From JAFLCL01 sp964502175 (lineage in GTDB: Bacteria; Myxococcota_A; Polyangia; Polyangiales; Sandaracinaceae): a stretch of 64,000 nt of DNA. Shown here one piece after another: positions 9,329 through 17,739 of this stretch. Every line of letters starts with the position of its first letter. The first letter of the stretch is position 1. Location of the stretch: NCBI GenBank assembly GCA_964502175.1, contig CAZCVE010000009.1:124001-188000 (forward strand), given 5' to 3'. The translations under genes and the position numbers were made by a program. Under the pieces are notes generated by a model. That model was not told the DNA's origin and did no database searches. It saw nothing but the letters and a program-made list of their open reading frames with translations.

Positions 9329-10054
9329 GTGGCGAACGCGCGCCGATGGCTCTCACCCATCGCCCCCACTGGGGCGTTCGCGCTCGCGCTCCTCGGCGGC
9401 CTGGCCTTCGTTCACCTCACGCTGCACCACCCGACCGGCCTCGAGCTCGCCGTCGACTCGATTCTCGGCATCGCCGTCGCCACGTGGATCGTGGCTCGCA
9501 CCGCGCTCGGGCCGCGAGACTGGGGAATCTCAACGGCTCAGCGACGCAACCCTTCCACCGGCTACCGCGACGCCGAGGGCACCGAAATGGACATCCTCCT
9601 CGTGCGGTCGCGCGGGTCGTTCGGTGACGCTGCGATCCTCGTGGTGGGGGTGGTCATCGCGGTGGAGATGGCGTTCGACGTGACCACGCACTTCATGGGT
9701 CTCGACCTGAGGGTGCCTCATCATGCGGCGCTCGCGTTGTCGCTGGTCGCCGCGGTCGGGATCGAGCGCACGCGTGAGACCAGGCTTCATGTCGTTCCCG
9801 CGCGACGCGAGGTCGTGGTCCACGGCCAGACATTCAACGTGCCGCCCGCGTCGACACTCCGCGTGGAACGCCCAGGTGCAGCGACCCACATCGTGATTCT
9901 CCCGGCTGAGACGAGCCTGTACAGCTCGCGGGCCATGCGCGCGGATCACTTGTTCGAGATCGCCACCCACGTCGCCAGCGCGCTCGGCGACACCGAGGTC
10001 GTGGTCGCGCCCGCGCTCGTGCAGCGCCCGCGGGAAGACCGAGGTCGCCGATGA
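9329..10054 (+). CDS. Membrane protein of unknown function
   Basis: About 241 aa from the GTG at 9329. An upstream GTG at 9284 is in frame but adds a Pro/Ala-rich stretch, and a CATGCT hexamer 7-8 nt before 9329 would suit a leaderless start. Four hydrophobic segments are visible: two near the start (GAFALALLGGLAFVHL and SILGIAVATWIVA) and two in the middle (AILVVGVVIAVEMAF and AALALSLVAAVGI). A soluble strand-rich C-terminal region follows. No family is recognised. Codon choice is less G/C-biased than in its neighbours, which suggests a fast-evolving or acquired gene. Its stop is 4 bp from that of the convergent acetyltransferase gene. Confidence 0.65.
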   Translation: MANARRWLSPIAPTGAFALALLGGLAFVHLTLHHPTGLELAVDSILGIAVATWIVARTALGPRDWGISTAQRRNPSTGYRDAEGTEMDILLVRSRGSFGDAAILVVGVVIAVEMAFDVTTHFMGLDLRVPHHAALALSLVAAVGIERTRETRLHVVPARREVVVHGQTFNVPPASTLRVERPGAATHIVILPAETSLYSSRAMRADHLFEIATHVASALGDTEVVVAPALVQRPREDRGRR

Positions 10055-10058
10055 TTCG

Positions 10059-11099
10059 TCATCGGGTCTTGAGGCGTGCCATCTCGTGGGAGTCGACGTA
10101 CGTGCCGCGGCGGAAGGCGACCATGCGCTGCGTTCCTTCGTGCACGAAGCCGAAGCGCTCGTAGAGCGCGCGCGCTCGATCGTTGTCGACGTAGACCTCG
10201 AGCACGATGCGCTCGAGGCCGAGGTAGTCGTCCGCCAGCTGCGTGACCGCCGTGAGCAGCGCGTGACCGACGCCTTGCCCTTGCAGCTCGGGGTGCACGC
10301 TGATGCCGAAGCCCATCTGGTGACGCAGGCGCGGGCTCGGTCCGAACGGGAAGAGGCCCGCGGATCCGACGATGCGCCCCTCGTGCTCCGCGACGAAGAC
10401 GTGCGACCCGGGGATCGGCGTGCCCAGGCGCTTCTCCCACATCGCCGCGGTCTGGAACGGCATCTGGAACGTGCCCTCCATCACGCTCGCGAGCTCGTGG
10501 AGGCGCGCGAAGCCCTCGGCGTCTCTCGTGCGCACGGGTCGCACGATCACCTCGCGACGCGGGCCGCGCGGCGGGATCGCGGGAGGCGCTCCGAGCTCGG
10601 GAGGACGCACGAATCCCTCACGGATCCGGGCCATTCCGTAGCCGTCGACGAACGTGCCGTCGCGCAGCATGTCGCGCGCGCGGCGCGTCTCGATCACGAA
10701 GCCATGCTTCTCGTAGAGGCGCACCGCGGCGAGGTTGTCCGCGTGCACGCCGAGCTCGATGCGGAGGTAGCCCCACCACCGATCGGCCGCCTCGAGCGCG
10801 GCCGACATCAGCGCATCGCCGACACCACGCCGATGCTTCGTGCTCGCCACGCCGATCGACAACATCGCGACGTGACGCCTGCGCGGATAGGCGCCGCCCT
10901 CGAGCGTGATCACACCGGCGAGGCCGTCGTCGTCGAACGCGCCGAGCTGCAGCATGCGGTCGGATGCCTCGACGATGCGCGCGAGCGTCTGCTCTTCACG
11001 ATCCGACGGAAGGCCGCCCCAGGTGCGTCCGACGTCGAGGTTCAGTCGATGAACGGCCGGCGCGTCGGCCGCGATCAAGGATCGGATCGTCAGAGGCAT
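10059..11099 (-). CDS. Tandem GNAT-family N-acetyltransferase
   Basis: 346 aa made of two GNAT domains, ~1-165 and ~180-346. Each has the acetyl-CoA-binding signature: STKHRRGVGDALMSAA in the first and HPELQGQGVGHALLTAV in the second. Each also has the typical helix just before its end (AVRLYEKHGFVIETRR and ARALYERFGFVHEGTQR). Both copies look able to bind acetyl-CoA. GNAT enzymes transfer acetyl groups to amines on small molecules or proteins; the substrate here cannot be read from sequence. The domains resemble each other, so an internal duplication is likely. The gene stands alone, convergent with the membrane protein gene and followed in the same direction upstream by the GreA-like gene. 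Confidence 0.85.
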   Translation of the reverse strand: MPLTIRSLIAADAPAVHRLNLDVGRTWGGLPSDREEQTLARIVEASDRMLQLGAFDDDGLAGVITLEGGAYPRRRHVAMLSIGVASTKHRRGVGDALMSAALEAADRWWGYLRIELGVHADNLAAVRLYEKHGFVIETRRARDMLRDGTFVDGYGMARIREGFVRPPELGAPPAIPPRGPRREVIVRPVRTRDAEGFARLHELASVMEGTFQMPFQTAAMWEKRLGTPIPGSHVFVAEHEGRIVGSAGLFPFGPSPRLRHQMGFGISVHPELQGQGVGHALLTAVTQLADDYLGLERIVLEVYVDNDRARALYERFGFVHEGTQRMVAFRRGTYVDSHEMARLKTR

Positions 11100-11146
11100 G
11101 AGAGGACGATGCTCGGCGCGCAGCGTTCTGACAACGCGCGCTCTGC

Positions 11147-11590
11147 TCAGCCGACGCGGACCTCACGGACCACGAGCTCGATCACGTCGTCTCCACGCTC
11201 GAGCTCCACCACGTCGCCTACGCGGCGCCCCACGAGCGCCTCGCCGAGCGGCGAGAGCTCGCTGATGAGGCCACGCGACGCGTCGACCTCGTCGGGTCCG
11301 ACGAGCGTGTAGGTGCGCCTCACGCGCTTGTCGTCCTCGACGACGATCACGCAGCCGAAGCCCGCGCCTCCTTCGTGCAGCGCGGGCTCACGCACGAACG
11401 TCGTCGCGAGGATGCGGTCGAGCGTCATGCGGCGCGTGGTGCGGGAGTCGTCCTTCGGAGCGATCGACGCGCGCTCGGCGACGAGACGCTCGCGCCCCGC
11501 AGGCGTGAGCGGAAGCGGCTCGCTCGGTCGCGGCGCGAGCGTCGGACCGTCGTCGGGGACCGTGTCTTCCTTGAAGAACGCCTTCGACAT
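11147..11590 (-). CDS. GreA/GreB-family protein with shortened N-terminal domain
   Basis: 147 aa. The C-terminal FKBP-like domain of transcript cleavage factors is clear (~75-147: GCVIVVEDDKRVRRTYTLVGPDEVD, then ISELSPLGEALVGRRVGDVVEL). The N-terminal half holds LTPAGRERLVAERASI, which matches the first Gre helix, but it is ~40 residues too short for the full coiled coil and lacks the acidic GDLSEN-type loop tip that activates RNA cleavage. It probably binds RNA polymerase near the secondary channel without cleavage activity, acting as a regulator like Rnk or Gfh proteins. That role is inferred. The start MSKAFFKED is typical of Gre-like proteins in this phylum. Confidence 0.75.
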   Translation of the reverse strand: MSKAFFKEDTVPDDGPTLAPRPSEPLPLTPAGRERLVAERASIAPKDDSRTTRRMTLDRILATTFVREPALHEGGAGFGCVIVVEDDKRVRRTYTLVGPDEVDASRGLISELSPLGEALVGRRVGDVVELERGDDVIELVVREVRVG

Positions 11591-11603
11591 CGGTCGCGCC
11601 CGA

Positions 11604-12143
11604 TCAGGGCAGGATGGTCTTCAGCAGCGTCCGCGCGTCGTGATGAACGACGGGGATCGCGAGGTGTGCCTCACGCACCACGCCGCGCGCGTGCATCGCG
11701 CGGATCGCGCCCAGCAGCGGCGCCCAGTAGCCGTCGACGTCGTGGAAGCCGATCGGCTTGTCGTGCACGCCGATGTGACGGAGGGTCCACTGCTCGCAGA
11801 TCTCGTCGAGCGTGCCGATCGCGCCCGGCAGCGCGACGTAGGCCGCGGCCTCCTCGGACATGAGCGCCTTTCGTTCGGCCATCGTCTCGACGATCACGAC
11901 CTTCGAGAGCCCGGGCATGAGGAGCTCGCGATCGAGGAGGCGCTTGGGGATCACGCCGATCACCTCGACGCCGCGCTCGATCGCGCGCTGCGCGACGACG
12001 CCCATCAGCCCGACGCGCGCACCCCCGTAGACGATGCCGAAGCCGCGCTCCGCGATCGCGTCGACGAAGTCACGCGCGCCGGTGACGAGCGCCGGGACGT
12101 CGTCCGCGTTGGAGGCGCAATACACAGCGATCCGCTTCGTCAT
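11604..12143 (-). CDS. LOG-family (TIGR00730) phosphoribohydrolase-like protein
   Basis: 179 aa from the ATG at 12143; the frame opens 23 codons earlier, but KRIAVYCASNADDVP is the usual family start. The Rossmann-like fold carries GGARVGLMG and the catalytic/nucleotide loop. That loop reads LPGAIGTLDEICEQW, so the second Gly of the usual PGGxGTxxE signature is Ala. LOG proteins cleave the N-glycosidic bond of nucleoside monophosphates (for example cytokinin riboside phosphates in plants). Bacterial homologues act on AMP or have unknown substrates. The Gly-to-Ala change leaves the catalytic Glu in place, so activity is possible but not assured. The protein is cytosolic. The gene lies between the frame-broken lipoprotein and the Gre-like gene. 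Confidence 0.82.
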   Translation of the reverse strand: MTKRIAVYCASNADDVPALVTGARDFVDAIAERGFGIVYGGARVGLMGVVAQRAIERGVEVIGVIPKRLLDRELLMPGLSKVVIVETMAERKALMSEEAAAYVALPGAIGTLDEICEQWTLRHIGVHDKPIGFHDVDGYWAPLLGAIRAMHARGVVREAHLAIPVVHHDARTLLKTILP

Positions 12144-12168
12144 CGCGACGTTCTCCACCGCATCGCGC

Positions 12169-12739
12169 TCAAGGGCAACAGCGGATCTCGTCCCACACGA
12201 CCGACGACGCACACACGTCGCTCGTGCACTCGGGTCGACAGGTGCTGGCGACGTCGCAGCACGCGAGCTGGTACTCGCCGTAGATCGCGTCGAGCGGGAC
12301 CGTGGAGCCGCCGGCCACGGGGCAGCGACGTCCCTCGACGAGGCGTGGTCGTCCCGAGCGGGCGCAGACCTGGTTGAGCGTCCCGAGCCCCTGACAGCTC
12401 GCGCGGATCCACAAGCAGCCGCCGTCCTCGCGACAACCCTCGTCGACCCTGCCGTCCGCGTCGTCGTCGATCGCGTTCATGCACGTCTCGGGCACGCGAT
12501 CACACATCGACCAGGTGTCGCCGCCCAAGCACACCTGCCGACCCGGCGCGCTCGATCCCGCGCCACAGTCGATCGCGCACGGCATCGCCGACGGTTGTGG
12601 CGTCTTCCTCGACGCGCGCGTCCATCGAAGGCGCGCGTCCCGCGTCGCGTCGGGATCCGATACCGTCTTCACACGCGCAACCCGCGAGCAGCAGCAGCGC
12701 GGTGATCGCGAACCCGAGCATCGGCGTGCGAGCGGCCAT
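12169..12739 (-). pseudogene. Cys-rich lipoprotein gene split by a frameshift
   Basis: Two frames together make one recognisable protein. From the ATG at 12739 the first frame encodes a lipoprotein signal (FAITALLLLAGC) and a Asp/Ala/Arg linker of the kind common in this genome. A second frame, open from ~12672 to the stop at 12169, encodes the mature Cys-rich body: AMPCAIDCGAGSS, then CMNAIDDDADGRVDEGC (a MopE-type Asp-rich metal-binding-like motif), ending in RCCP. The join must lie near 12575-12640 and needs a +1 change. If the shift is real the product is lost or truncated; if it is a sequencing error the gene is an intact ~190-aa lipoprotein. It sits 68 bp downstream of cls on the same strand. 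Confidence 0.65.
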
Positions 12740-12807
12740 GCGCAGAGCGTCGCATGGACCCACGGTTCTTCGTCGGGGATCGCGTGGGCGCCCCTCGCAC
12801 CACGGCA

Positions 12808-14274
12808 TCACAGCATCGGCGACACGAGGCGGCCGACGCCTTCGCGCAAGCGGGCCGACCACCCGCGCTCTTCCCAGCGCGCGTGAGAGAGCTCGCGGCT
12901 GCCCTGCTGATCGGTCGAGTGCAGCTCCGTCAGCTCGAACACGATGTCCGCGTCGTAGACGACCACGACGAGCTCGAAGTTCAGGCGGAAGCTGCGCACG
13001 TCGAGGTTCGCGCTGCCCACCGTGGCGAAGCGGCCGTCCACGATCAGCGCCTTGGTGTGCACCATCTCGGGGCCGTACTCGAAGATGCGCACGCCTGCGC
13101 CGAGGAGCTCGTCGTAGAAGCTCTCGCCCGCCCACTTCGCGATCGGGTAGTTCGAGTGCGCGGGCACGACGATGCGCACGTCGACGCCGCGCAGCGCCGC
13201 GGTCTGCAGCGCGACGAGCACCGCGCGGTCGGGCACGAAGTACGGCGTCGAGATCCACACGCGCTCACGCGCCGCGGCGATGGCCGCGAAGTACAGGCGA
13301 TGGATGGCCTCGACGGCCGTGTCGGGACCGGACTGCACGCACTGGAGGATCGCGTCGCCCTTCGGCTCGAGCGGCGGAAAGCAGGCGTCGTGATCGAGAT
13401 CCTCGCGCGTCGCGAAGAACCAGTCTTCGACGAACACGGCCTGAAGCTGGGCCACCGCGGGGCCTTCGATGCGCAGCATCACGTCGCGCCACGGGACGAA
13501 GAGGTCGCCCACGTTGATCCCACCGCAGTAGCCGATCGAGCCGTCGACGACGACGAGCTTGCGATGGTTGCGCAGGTTCATGGTCGCCGCGCGGCGGATC
13601 GGATCGATGGGGAAGAACGGCGCGGCGTGGCCACCCTTCTTCTTCAGCGTGCGAAGCGTGCGTCCCACGCCGAACGAGCCGAACGCGTCGTAGAGCAGTC
13701 GCACCTTCACGCCGCGCTCTGCGGCGCGCTCGAGCGCGTCGACCATGCGACCGCCGACGATGCCGCGGCGGAACGCGTAGAACTCGAGGTGCACGCTCGC
13801 CTGTGCGGCGTCGATCGCGGCGACGAGCGCGTCGTAGGTGGGCTGCGCGCCGACGAGCAGATCGACGTCGTTGCCGGGCACGAGGTCCGCGCGTCCCATC
13901 TTCGTCGCGAGCCGCATGACGCCGCGCATCTCGACGTGCTGGGACTCGACGAGCGAGTTGCGCGCCTCGCGCGATGCCGCGATCGAGCCCGTGATGCGAT
14001 CGTCGAGGCGCTGCCTCATCGTGGAGGAGACGGCGAGGCGCGTGCGGACGGGTCTCCGAATTCGATCGCGCCCGAGGTACCAGAAGAGGACGAGGCCGAG
14101 CGCCGGGAACGCGAGCAGGACGAAGATCCACGCGAACGTGGAGCTCGGCTCCTTGCGACGGAGCAGCACGAGCGGGATGCACGCGATCGACAGGATCTCC
14201 AGCAGCGTGAGGAACGCCGAGATCAGCGTCGACGCGTGGAGATCCGGCAGCACCTGCTCGGTGTAACACGCCAC
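12808..14274 (-). CDS. cls: Cardiolipin synthase (phospholipase D family)
   Basis: 488 aa with GTG start. Two N-terminal membrane helices (~15-60) precede two phospholipase D domains, each with an HKD motif: HRKLVVVDGSIGYCGG in the first and HTKALIVDGRFATVGSAN in the second. Both retain His, Lys and Asp, as needed to form cardiolipin from phosphatidylglycerol or phosphatidylethanolamine at the inner membrane. Length and layout fit bacterial ClsA-type enzymes. It is transcribed divergently from the AAA+ operon, with only 57 bp between start codons, so the promoters must overlap or abut. Confidence 0.93.
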   Translation of the reverse strand: MACYTEQVLPDLHASTLISAFLTLLEILSIACIPLVLLRRKEPSSTFAWIFVLLAFPALGLVLFWYLGRDRIRRPVRTRLAVSSTMRQRLDDRITGSIAASREARNSLVESQHVEMRGVMRLATKMGRADLVPGNDVDLLVGAQPTYDALVAAIDAAQASVHLEFYAFRRGIVGGRMVDALERAAERGVKVRLLYDAFGSFGVGRTLRTLKKKGGHAAPFFPIDPIRRAATMNLRNHRKLVVVDGSIGYCGGINVGDLFVPWRDVMLRIEGPAVAQLQAVFVEDWFFATREDLDHDACFPPLEPKGDAILQCVQSGPDTAVEAIHRLYFAAIAAARERVWISTPYFVPDRAVLVALQTAALRGVDVRIVVPAHSNYPIAKWAGESFYDELLGAGVRIFEYGPEMVHTKALIVDGRFATVGSANLDVRSFRLNFELVVVVYDADIVFELTELHSTDQQGSRELSHARWEERGWSARLREGVGRLVSPML

Positions 14275-14317
14275 CTGGCCGCGCCCGAGAGGCCCCCCTG
14301 CCCGCGCGGCGTACCTC

Positions 14318-14323
14318 TATACT
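14318..14323 (+). promoter_or_regulatory. Putative -10 element of the AAA+ operon, leaderless
   Basis: TATACT, eight bases before the GTG at 14332. It is the closest match to TATAAT among the start-proximal hexamers in the window. There is no Shine-Dalgarno sequence between. It supports the GTG at 14332 as the operon's first start, against the much longer upstream open frame. Confidence 0.5.
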
Positions 14324-14331
14324 CCGCGCCA

Positions 14332-17300
14332 GTGAGCGGAACGGTCGAGCTCTTCGTCGCGGTCGTGGTGGAGGACATGGGTGACGGCCGCGTGCGCGCC
14401 GCCCCGCTGTTCGAGCGCGCGTGGATGACGCACGACGACGAAGAGGACGCCGTCGAGTCCTTGCGCGAGTTCGTCGAGAAGCGCCTCGCCGAGGCCGCGC
14501 CGAGCGACGTCGCGCGCATCACGGCGTGCGCGGATCCGAGCGAGCACGCGGTGCGCTGGGTCCCCGTGCGCATCGCCGTGTCGGAGTACGACGAGGAGCC
14601 GCTGCTGTTCGACGTCGCGTCGATCGTGCTCGGCCCGGGAGCCGACGATCTCGCTCGCGCACGCATCGTGCGGCCGCGACCGAACGCCTCGACCACCGCG
14701 GCGACGAGCGCTGCGCCGAGCGAGACCTCGCAGCCCACGCCGCCCCCGGCGTGGTGGAGCACGCGCGACGTGTGGATCGCCGTGCCCGTGATCGATCACG
14801 TGCTCCGCGTGCCCGACACGGTCACGAGCGTCGAGGAGCTCGACGAGTGCATCGCGCGAGAGGTGGAGCGCGTGCTCGCCGCGACCACGCGCGACTCGCT
14901 CGACGTGCTCGCCGTGCTCCCGCCGAGCAGCACGCGCGTCGAGCGCGTCCTCGTCCAGGTTCGCCGACCCGAGCGGCTCGACGCGGAGACACGCGCGAAG
15001 GGACAGCGCGCGTCGAGCGAGGCGCTGCGCTTGGACGAGAAGCGACGTCACCTCGCGCGCATCGGACGGCGCATGGAAGCTCGCGGCAGGCCGCGCGAGC
15101 GAGACGAGCTGATCGCGCAGCTCGAGACCTTGGTCGGCTCCGAAGAGCGGCTCGCGGTGCTCGTTCGAGGCCCGGAGCTCGCGGGCAAGTCCGCCATCAT
15201 CGAGCACGTGCTCGGCAAGCAGGCGGCGAGCGGGCGCGTCGCGTTCGCGGTGCCCGTCGCGCGGTTCCTCGCGGGCGAAGGCTCGTTCGGCGAGTGGCAG
15301 ACGCAGGTCGAAGAGACGTTTCGCGCCGCTGAGCTGCTCGACGCGGTCATCTACGTCGAAGACCTCGGAGGTCTCGCGCTCGAGCGACCGGGGAGCCCGA
15401 TCGATCTCGCGGGGGCCATCGCCCCGTTCCTCGAGTCGCGCCGCGTGCGGTTCGTCGGCGAGATCCGCGACGCAGACCTCGATCGCTTCGAGGCGCGTCA
15501 TCGTGGGCTCGCGGGCGCGCTGCTCCCGCTGCGGGTTCCGGCGATGAGCGGCGAGGAGACGACGCGCGTGATCGAGGCCTCGATGGGGCCCTCGAGCGAG
15601 CCCGAGCGCGTCGCGCCCACGGCGACGCCGCGCCGGAAGATCGAGTCGGACGCGATCCGCTCGCTCGTCTCGCTGGTCGAGCGCTACCTCCCGTACCGCG
15701 CGCTCCCGGGTGAGGCGCTGCGCACGGCGAACGCGCTGCGCGATGCGCTCGAGCTACCGCGGAGCGCAGACGGCACGGTGCCGCCGATCAACAGGGGCGA
15801 GCTCGTTCGCGCGATCGCCGAGCGCCTCGGGTTGCCAGCGGCGCTGCTCCGCGAAGACGTCGCGCTGCCTCCGAGCGAGATCGTCATCGCGCTCCGCAAG
15901 CGAGTCATCGGACAGCACGACGCGATCGACGCCGTGGCCGCGACGCTCGGCGTGGTGAAGGCCGGTCTGTCTGCGCCCGGCAAGCCCATCGCGACGTTCC
16001 TGTTCGCGGGCCCGACAGGCACGGGAAAGACGGAGCTCGCCCGCGCGCTGGCGAGCTACCTCTTCGGATCGAGCGACGCCCTCGCGCGCTTCGACATGAG
16101 CGAGTTCATGGACCCGTGGTCGAGCGATCGGCTCATCCGCGGATCCGATCGCGAAGATGGCCTGCTCACGCGGCGCGCGCGAGAGCGACCGTTCTCGGTG
16201 CTGCTGCTCGACGAGATCGAGAAGGCACACCCGAGCGTGTTCGATCTGCTGCTCCAGGTGCTCGGCGAGGGCCGCCTCACCGACGCGCGCGGCAAGACGG
16301 CGTTCTTCCAGAACACGATCCTCGTGATGACCTCGAACCTGGGCGCGCGCGACGATCGGAACGCGCTCGGGTACGGGGGAGCCGACGCGTCGTCGCGCTC
16401 GCCACACGACGTGTACCTCCGCGCGGTGCGCGATCACTTCCGCCCCGAGCTCTTGAACCGCATCGATCGCATCGTCCCGTTCCGTCGCCTCGAAGACGAC
16501 GAGGTCTCGTCGATCGCGCGCATCTTCTCGTCGAGCGTCGAGCGACGTCCGGGCATCGTCGATCCGCGGCATGGCCTCTCGATCGACGACGACGCGCTCG
16601 ATGCGCTCGCGCGCGGCGCCATGACGCGAGACGGCGGAGCGCGCGCGCTGAGGCGAGAGATCGAAGACGGCCTCGTCGTGGGGACCGCGCGGCTCCTCGC
16701 GCGCCTCGGCCCCGACGCAGACCGAGCGGTGATCGGTGTGAGCCGCGCCGAGCCCGAAGAGCGCCCCGCGGGTGGGCGCGTGGTCCACCACGACCTCGTG
16801 TTCAGCGTGAAGAGCAAGCGAGGCCGAGCGCGCGCGCACCTCCGGACGCCGCTCGACCGCGTCACGGCGCTGCGTCGAAGGTTGGGGCGCTGGTGTCAGC
16901 TCTCGAGCGTGGAGTCGGCGCGGACCGAGTGCGCGCGCCTCGTCGCCGAGCTCGCGCGCGCGACGAGCCGACGGGCGACGCCGCAAGAGGTCGCGACCCT
17001 CGAGCAGCGCCTCGGCTGGTTCGCGCCGCGGATGGAGAAGGTCGAGCGGCTGCGCTCGGAGCTCGAGGCGACGGAGGACCTCGCGCTCGCGGCGTTCGTG
17101 AGCGAAGAGGAGATCGAGCCGATCGTGGCGGAGGCCGAGCGGATCGCGCGCGCGCTCGAGCTGGCGCTCTACGACCTCATCGCCGCGTGGCTGTCGTCGG
17201 ACGACTACGAGATCACGCTCACGGCGATCGGCAAGCGCCTGCCGCTCGAGCTGTTCGTCGAGTCGCTCCTCGCGCCGACCGAGGGCCTCGTCGTGTCGAT

Positions 17301-17739
17301 CGAGTGGCACTTCCCGCAAGGCATCGGCGCGCCCGACCCGGAGTGGCCGGCCGATCGAGCGTGGGGCCCGCTCCGCTCGAACGAGGCCGTCCGATCGATC
17401 CTCCGATCGAACGCGCGGTTCACCGACCTCTATGCGTTCATCGAGGGCCGCGACGCCTACCTCGCGTTCTCGCACTTCACGGGCCTCGTGCGGATCGTGT
17501 TCGAGGGACAGAAGCTGGGCGTGTTGCTGGGCGAGCCGGATCTCTCGCCCTACGTGCTGAACGCGAAGCCTCCCGAGATCACGGCCGTGCCCTCCACGCC
17601 GGTGCTCGAGATCGACTTCGACCGCGGCGAAGCGCGCGTGACGGGCGACGACGAGACCTACACCTTCAGCGGCCGTCGATGGACGACGTGCCTTCCTCGC
17701 CTCGCGCTCGCGGCGCAGGCGCGATCCGAGGGGCTCTGA
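14332..17739 (+). CDS. Hsp100/Clp-like AAA+ ATPase, operon gene 1
   Basis: 1135 aa from the GTG at 14332; the frame is open far upstream, but that part is an antisense shadow of cls. Two copies of a strand-helix-strand module fill ~1-240. First ATPase domain: Walker A GPELAGKS (280-287), pore-loop position GSFGEW, and a Walker B reading IYVEDL with E343/D344 in place of DE. Second domain: GPTGTGKT (560-567), LLLDEIEKAH (DE at 627-628), VMTSNLGAR sensor 1, an Arg finger in RPELLNRID, and GARALRRE sensor 2, all intact. Between MSEF and the second Walker B the usual GYVG pore loop is missing (RLIRGSDREDGLLTRRARER). Residues ~800-1135 form a helical then strand-rich extension of unknown fold. The ClpB middle domain is absent. 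The stop overlaps the next start by one base. Confidence 0.85.
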   Translation: MSGTVELFVAVVVEDMGDGRVRAAPLFERAWMTHDDEEDAVESLREFVEKRLAEAAPSDVARITACADPSEHAVRWVPVRIAVSEYDEEPLLFDVASIVLGPGADDLARARIVRPRPNASTTAATSAAPSETSQPTPPPAWWSTRDVWIAVPVIDHVLRVPDTVTSVEELDECIAREVERVLAATTRDSLDVLAVLPPSSTRVERVLVQVRRPERLDAETRAKGQRASSEALRLDEKRRHLARIGRRMEARGRPRERDELIAQLETLVGSEERLAVLVRGPELAGKSAIIEHVLGKQAASGRVAFAVPVARFLAGEGSFGEWQTQVEETFRAAELLDAVIYVEDLGGLALERPGSPIDLAGAIAPFLESRRVRFVGEIRDADLDRFEARHRGLAGALLPLRVPAMSGEETTRVIEASMGPSSEPERVAPTATPRRKIESDAIRSLVSLVERYLPYRALPGEALRTANALRDALELPRSADGTVPPINRGELVRAIAERLGLPAALLREDVALPPSEIVIALRKRVIGQHDAIDAVAATLGVVKAGLSAPGKPIATFLFAGPTGTGKTELARALASYLFGSSDALARFDMSEFMDPWSSDRLIRGSDREDGLLTRRARERPFSVLLLDEIEKAHPSVFDLLLQVLGEGRLTDARGKTAFFQNTILVMTSNLGARDDRNALGYGGADASSRSPHDVYLRAVRDHFRPELLNRIDRIVPFRRLEDDEVSSIARIFSSSVERRPGIVDPRHGLSIDDDALDALARGAMTRDGGARALRREIEDGLVVGTARLLARLGPDADRAVIGVSRAEPEERPAGGRVVHHDLVFSVKSKRGRARAHLRTPLDRVTALRRRLGRWCQLSSVESARTECARLVAELARATSRRATPQEVATLEQRLGWFAPRMEKVERLRSELEATEDLALAAFVSEEEIEPIVAEAERIARALELALYDLIAAWLSSDDYEITLTAIGKRLPLELFVESLLAPTEGLVVSIEWHFPQGIGAPDPEWPADRAWGPLRSNEAVRSILRSNARFTDLYAFIEGRDAYLAFSHFTGLVRIVFEGQKLGVLLGEPDLSPYVLNAKPPEITAVPSTPVLEIDFDRGEARVTGDDETYTFSGRRWTTCLPRLALAAQARSEGL

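Noticed and set aside
16750..17739. Release-factor-like look of the AAA+ gene 1 extension (helices then ITLTA...IEWHFP)
   Set aside because: No GGQ motif and no GAGG block. The resemblance is only in the helix-strand rhythm.
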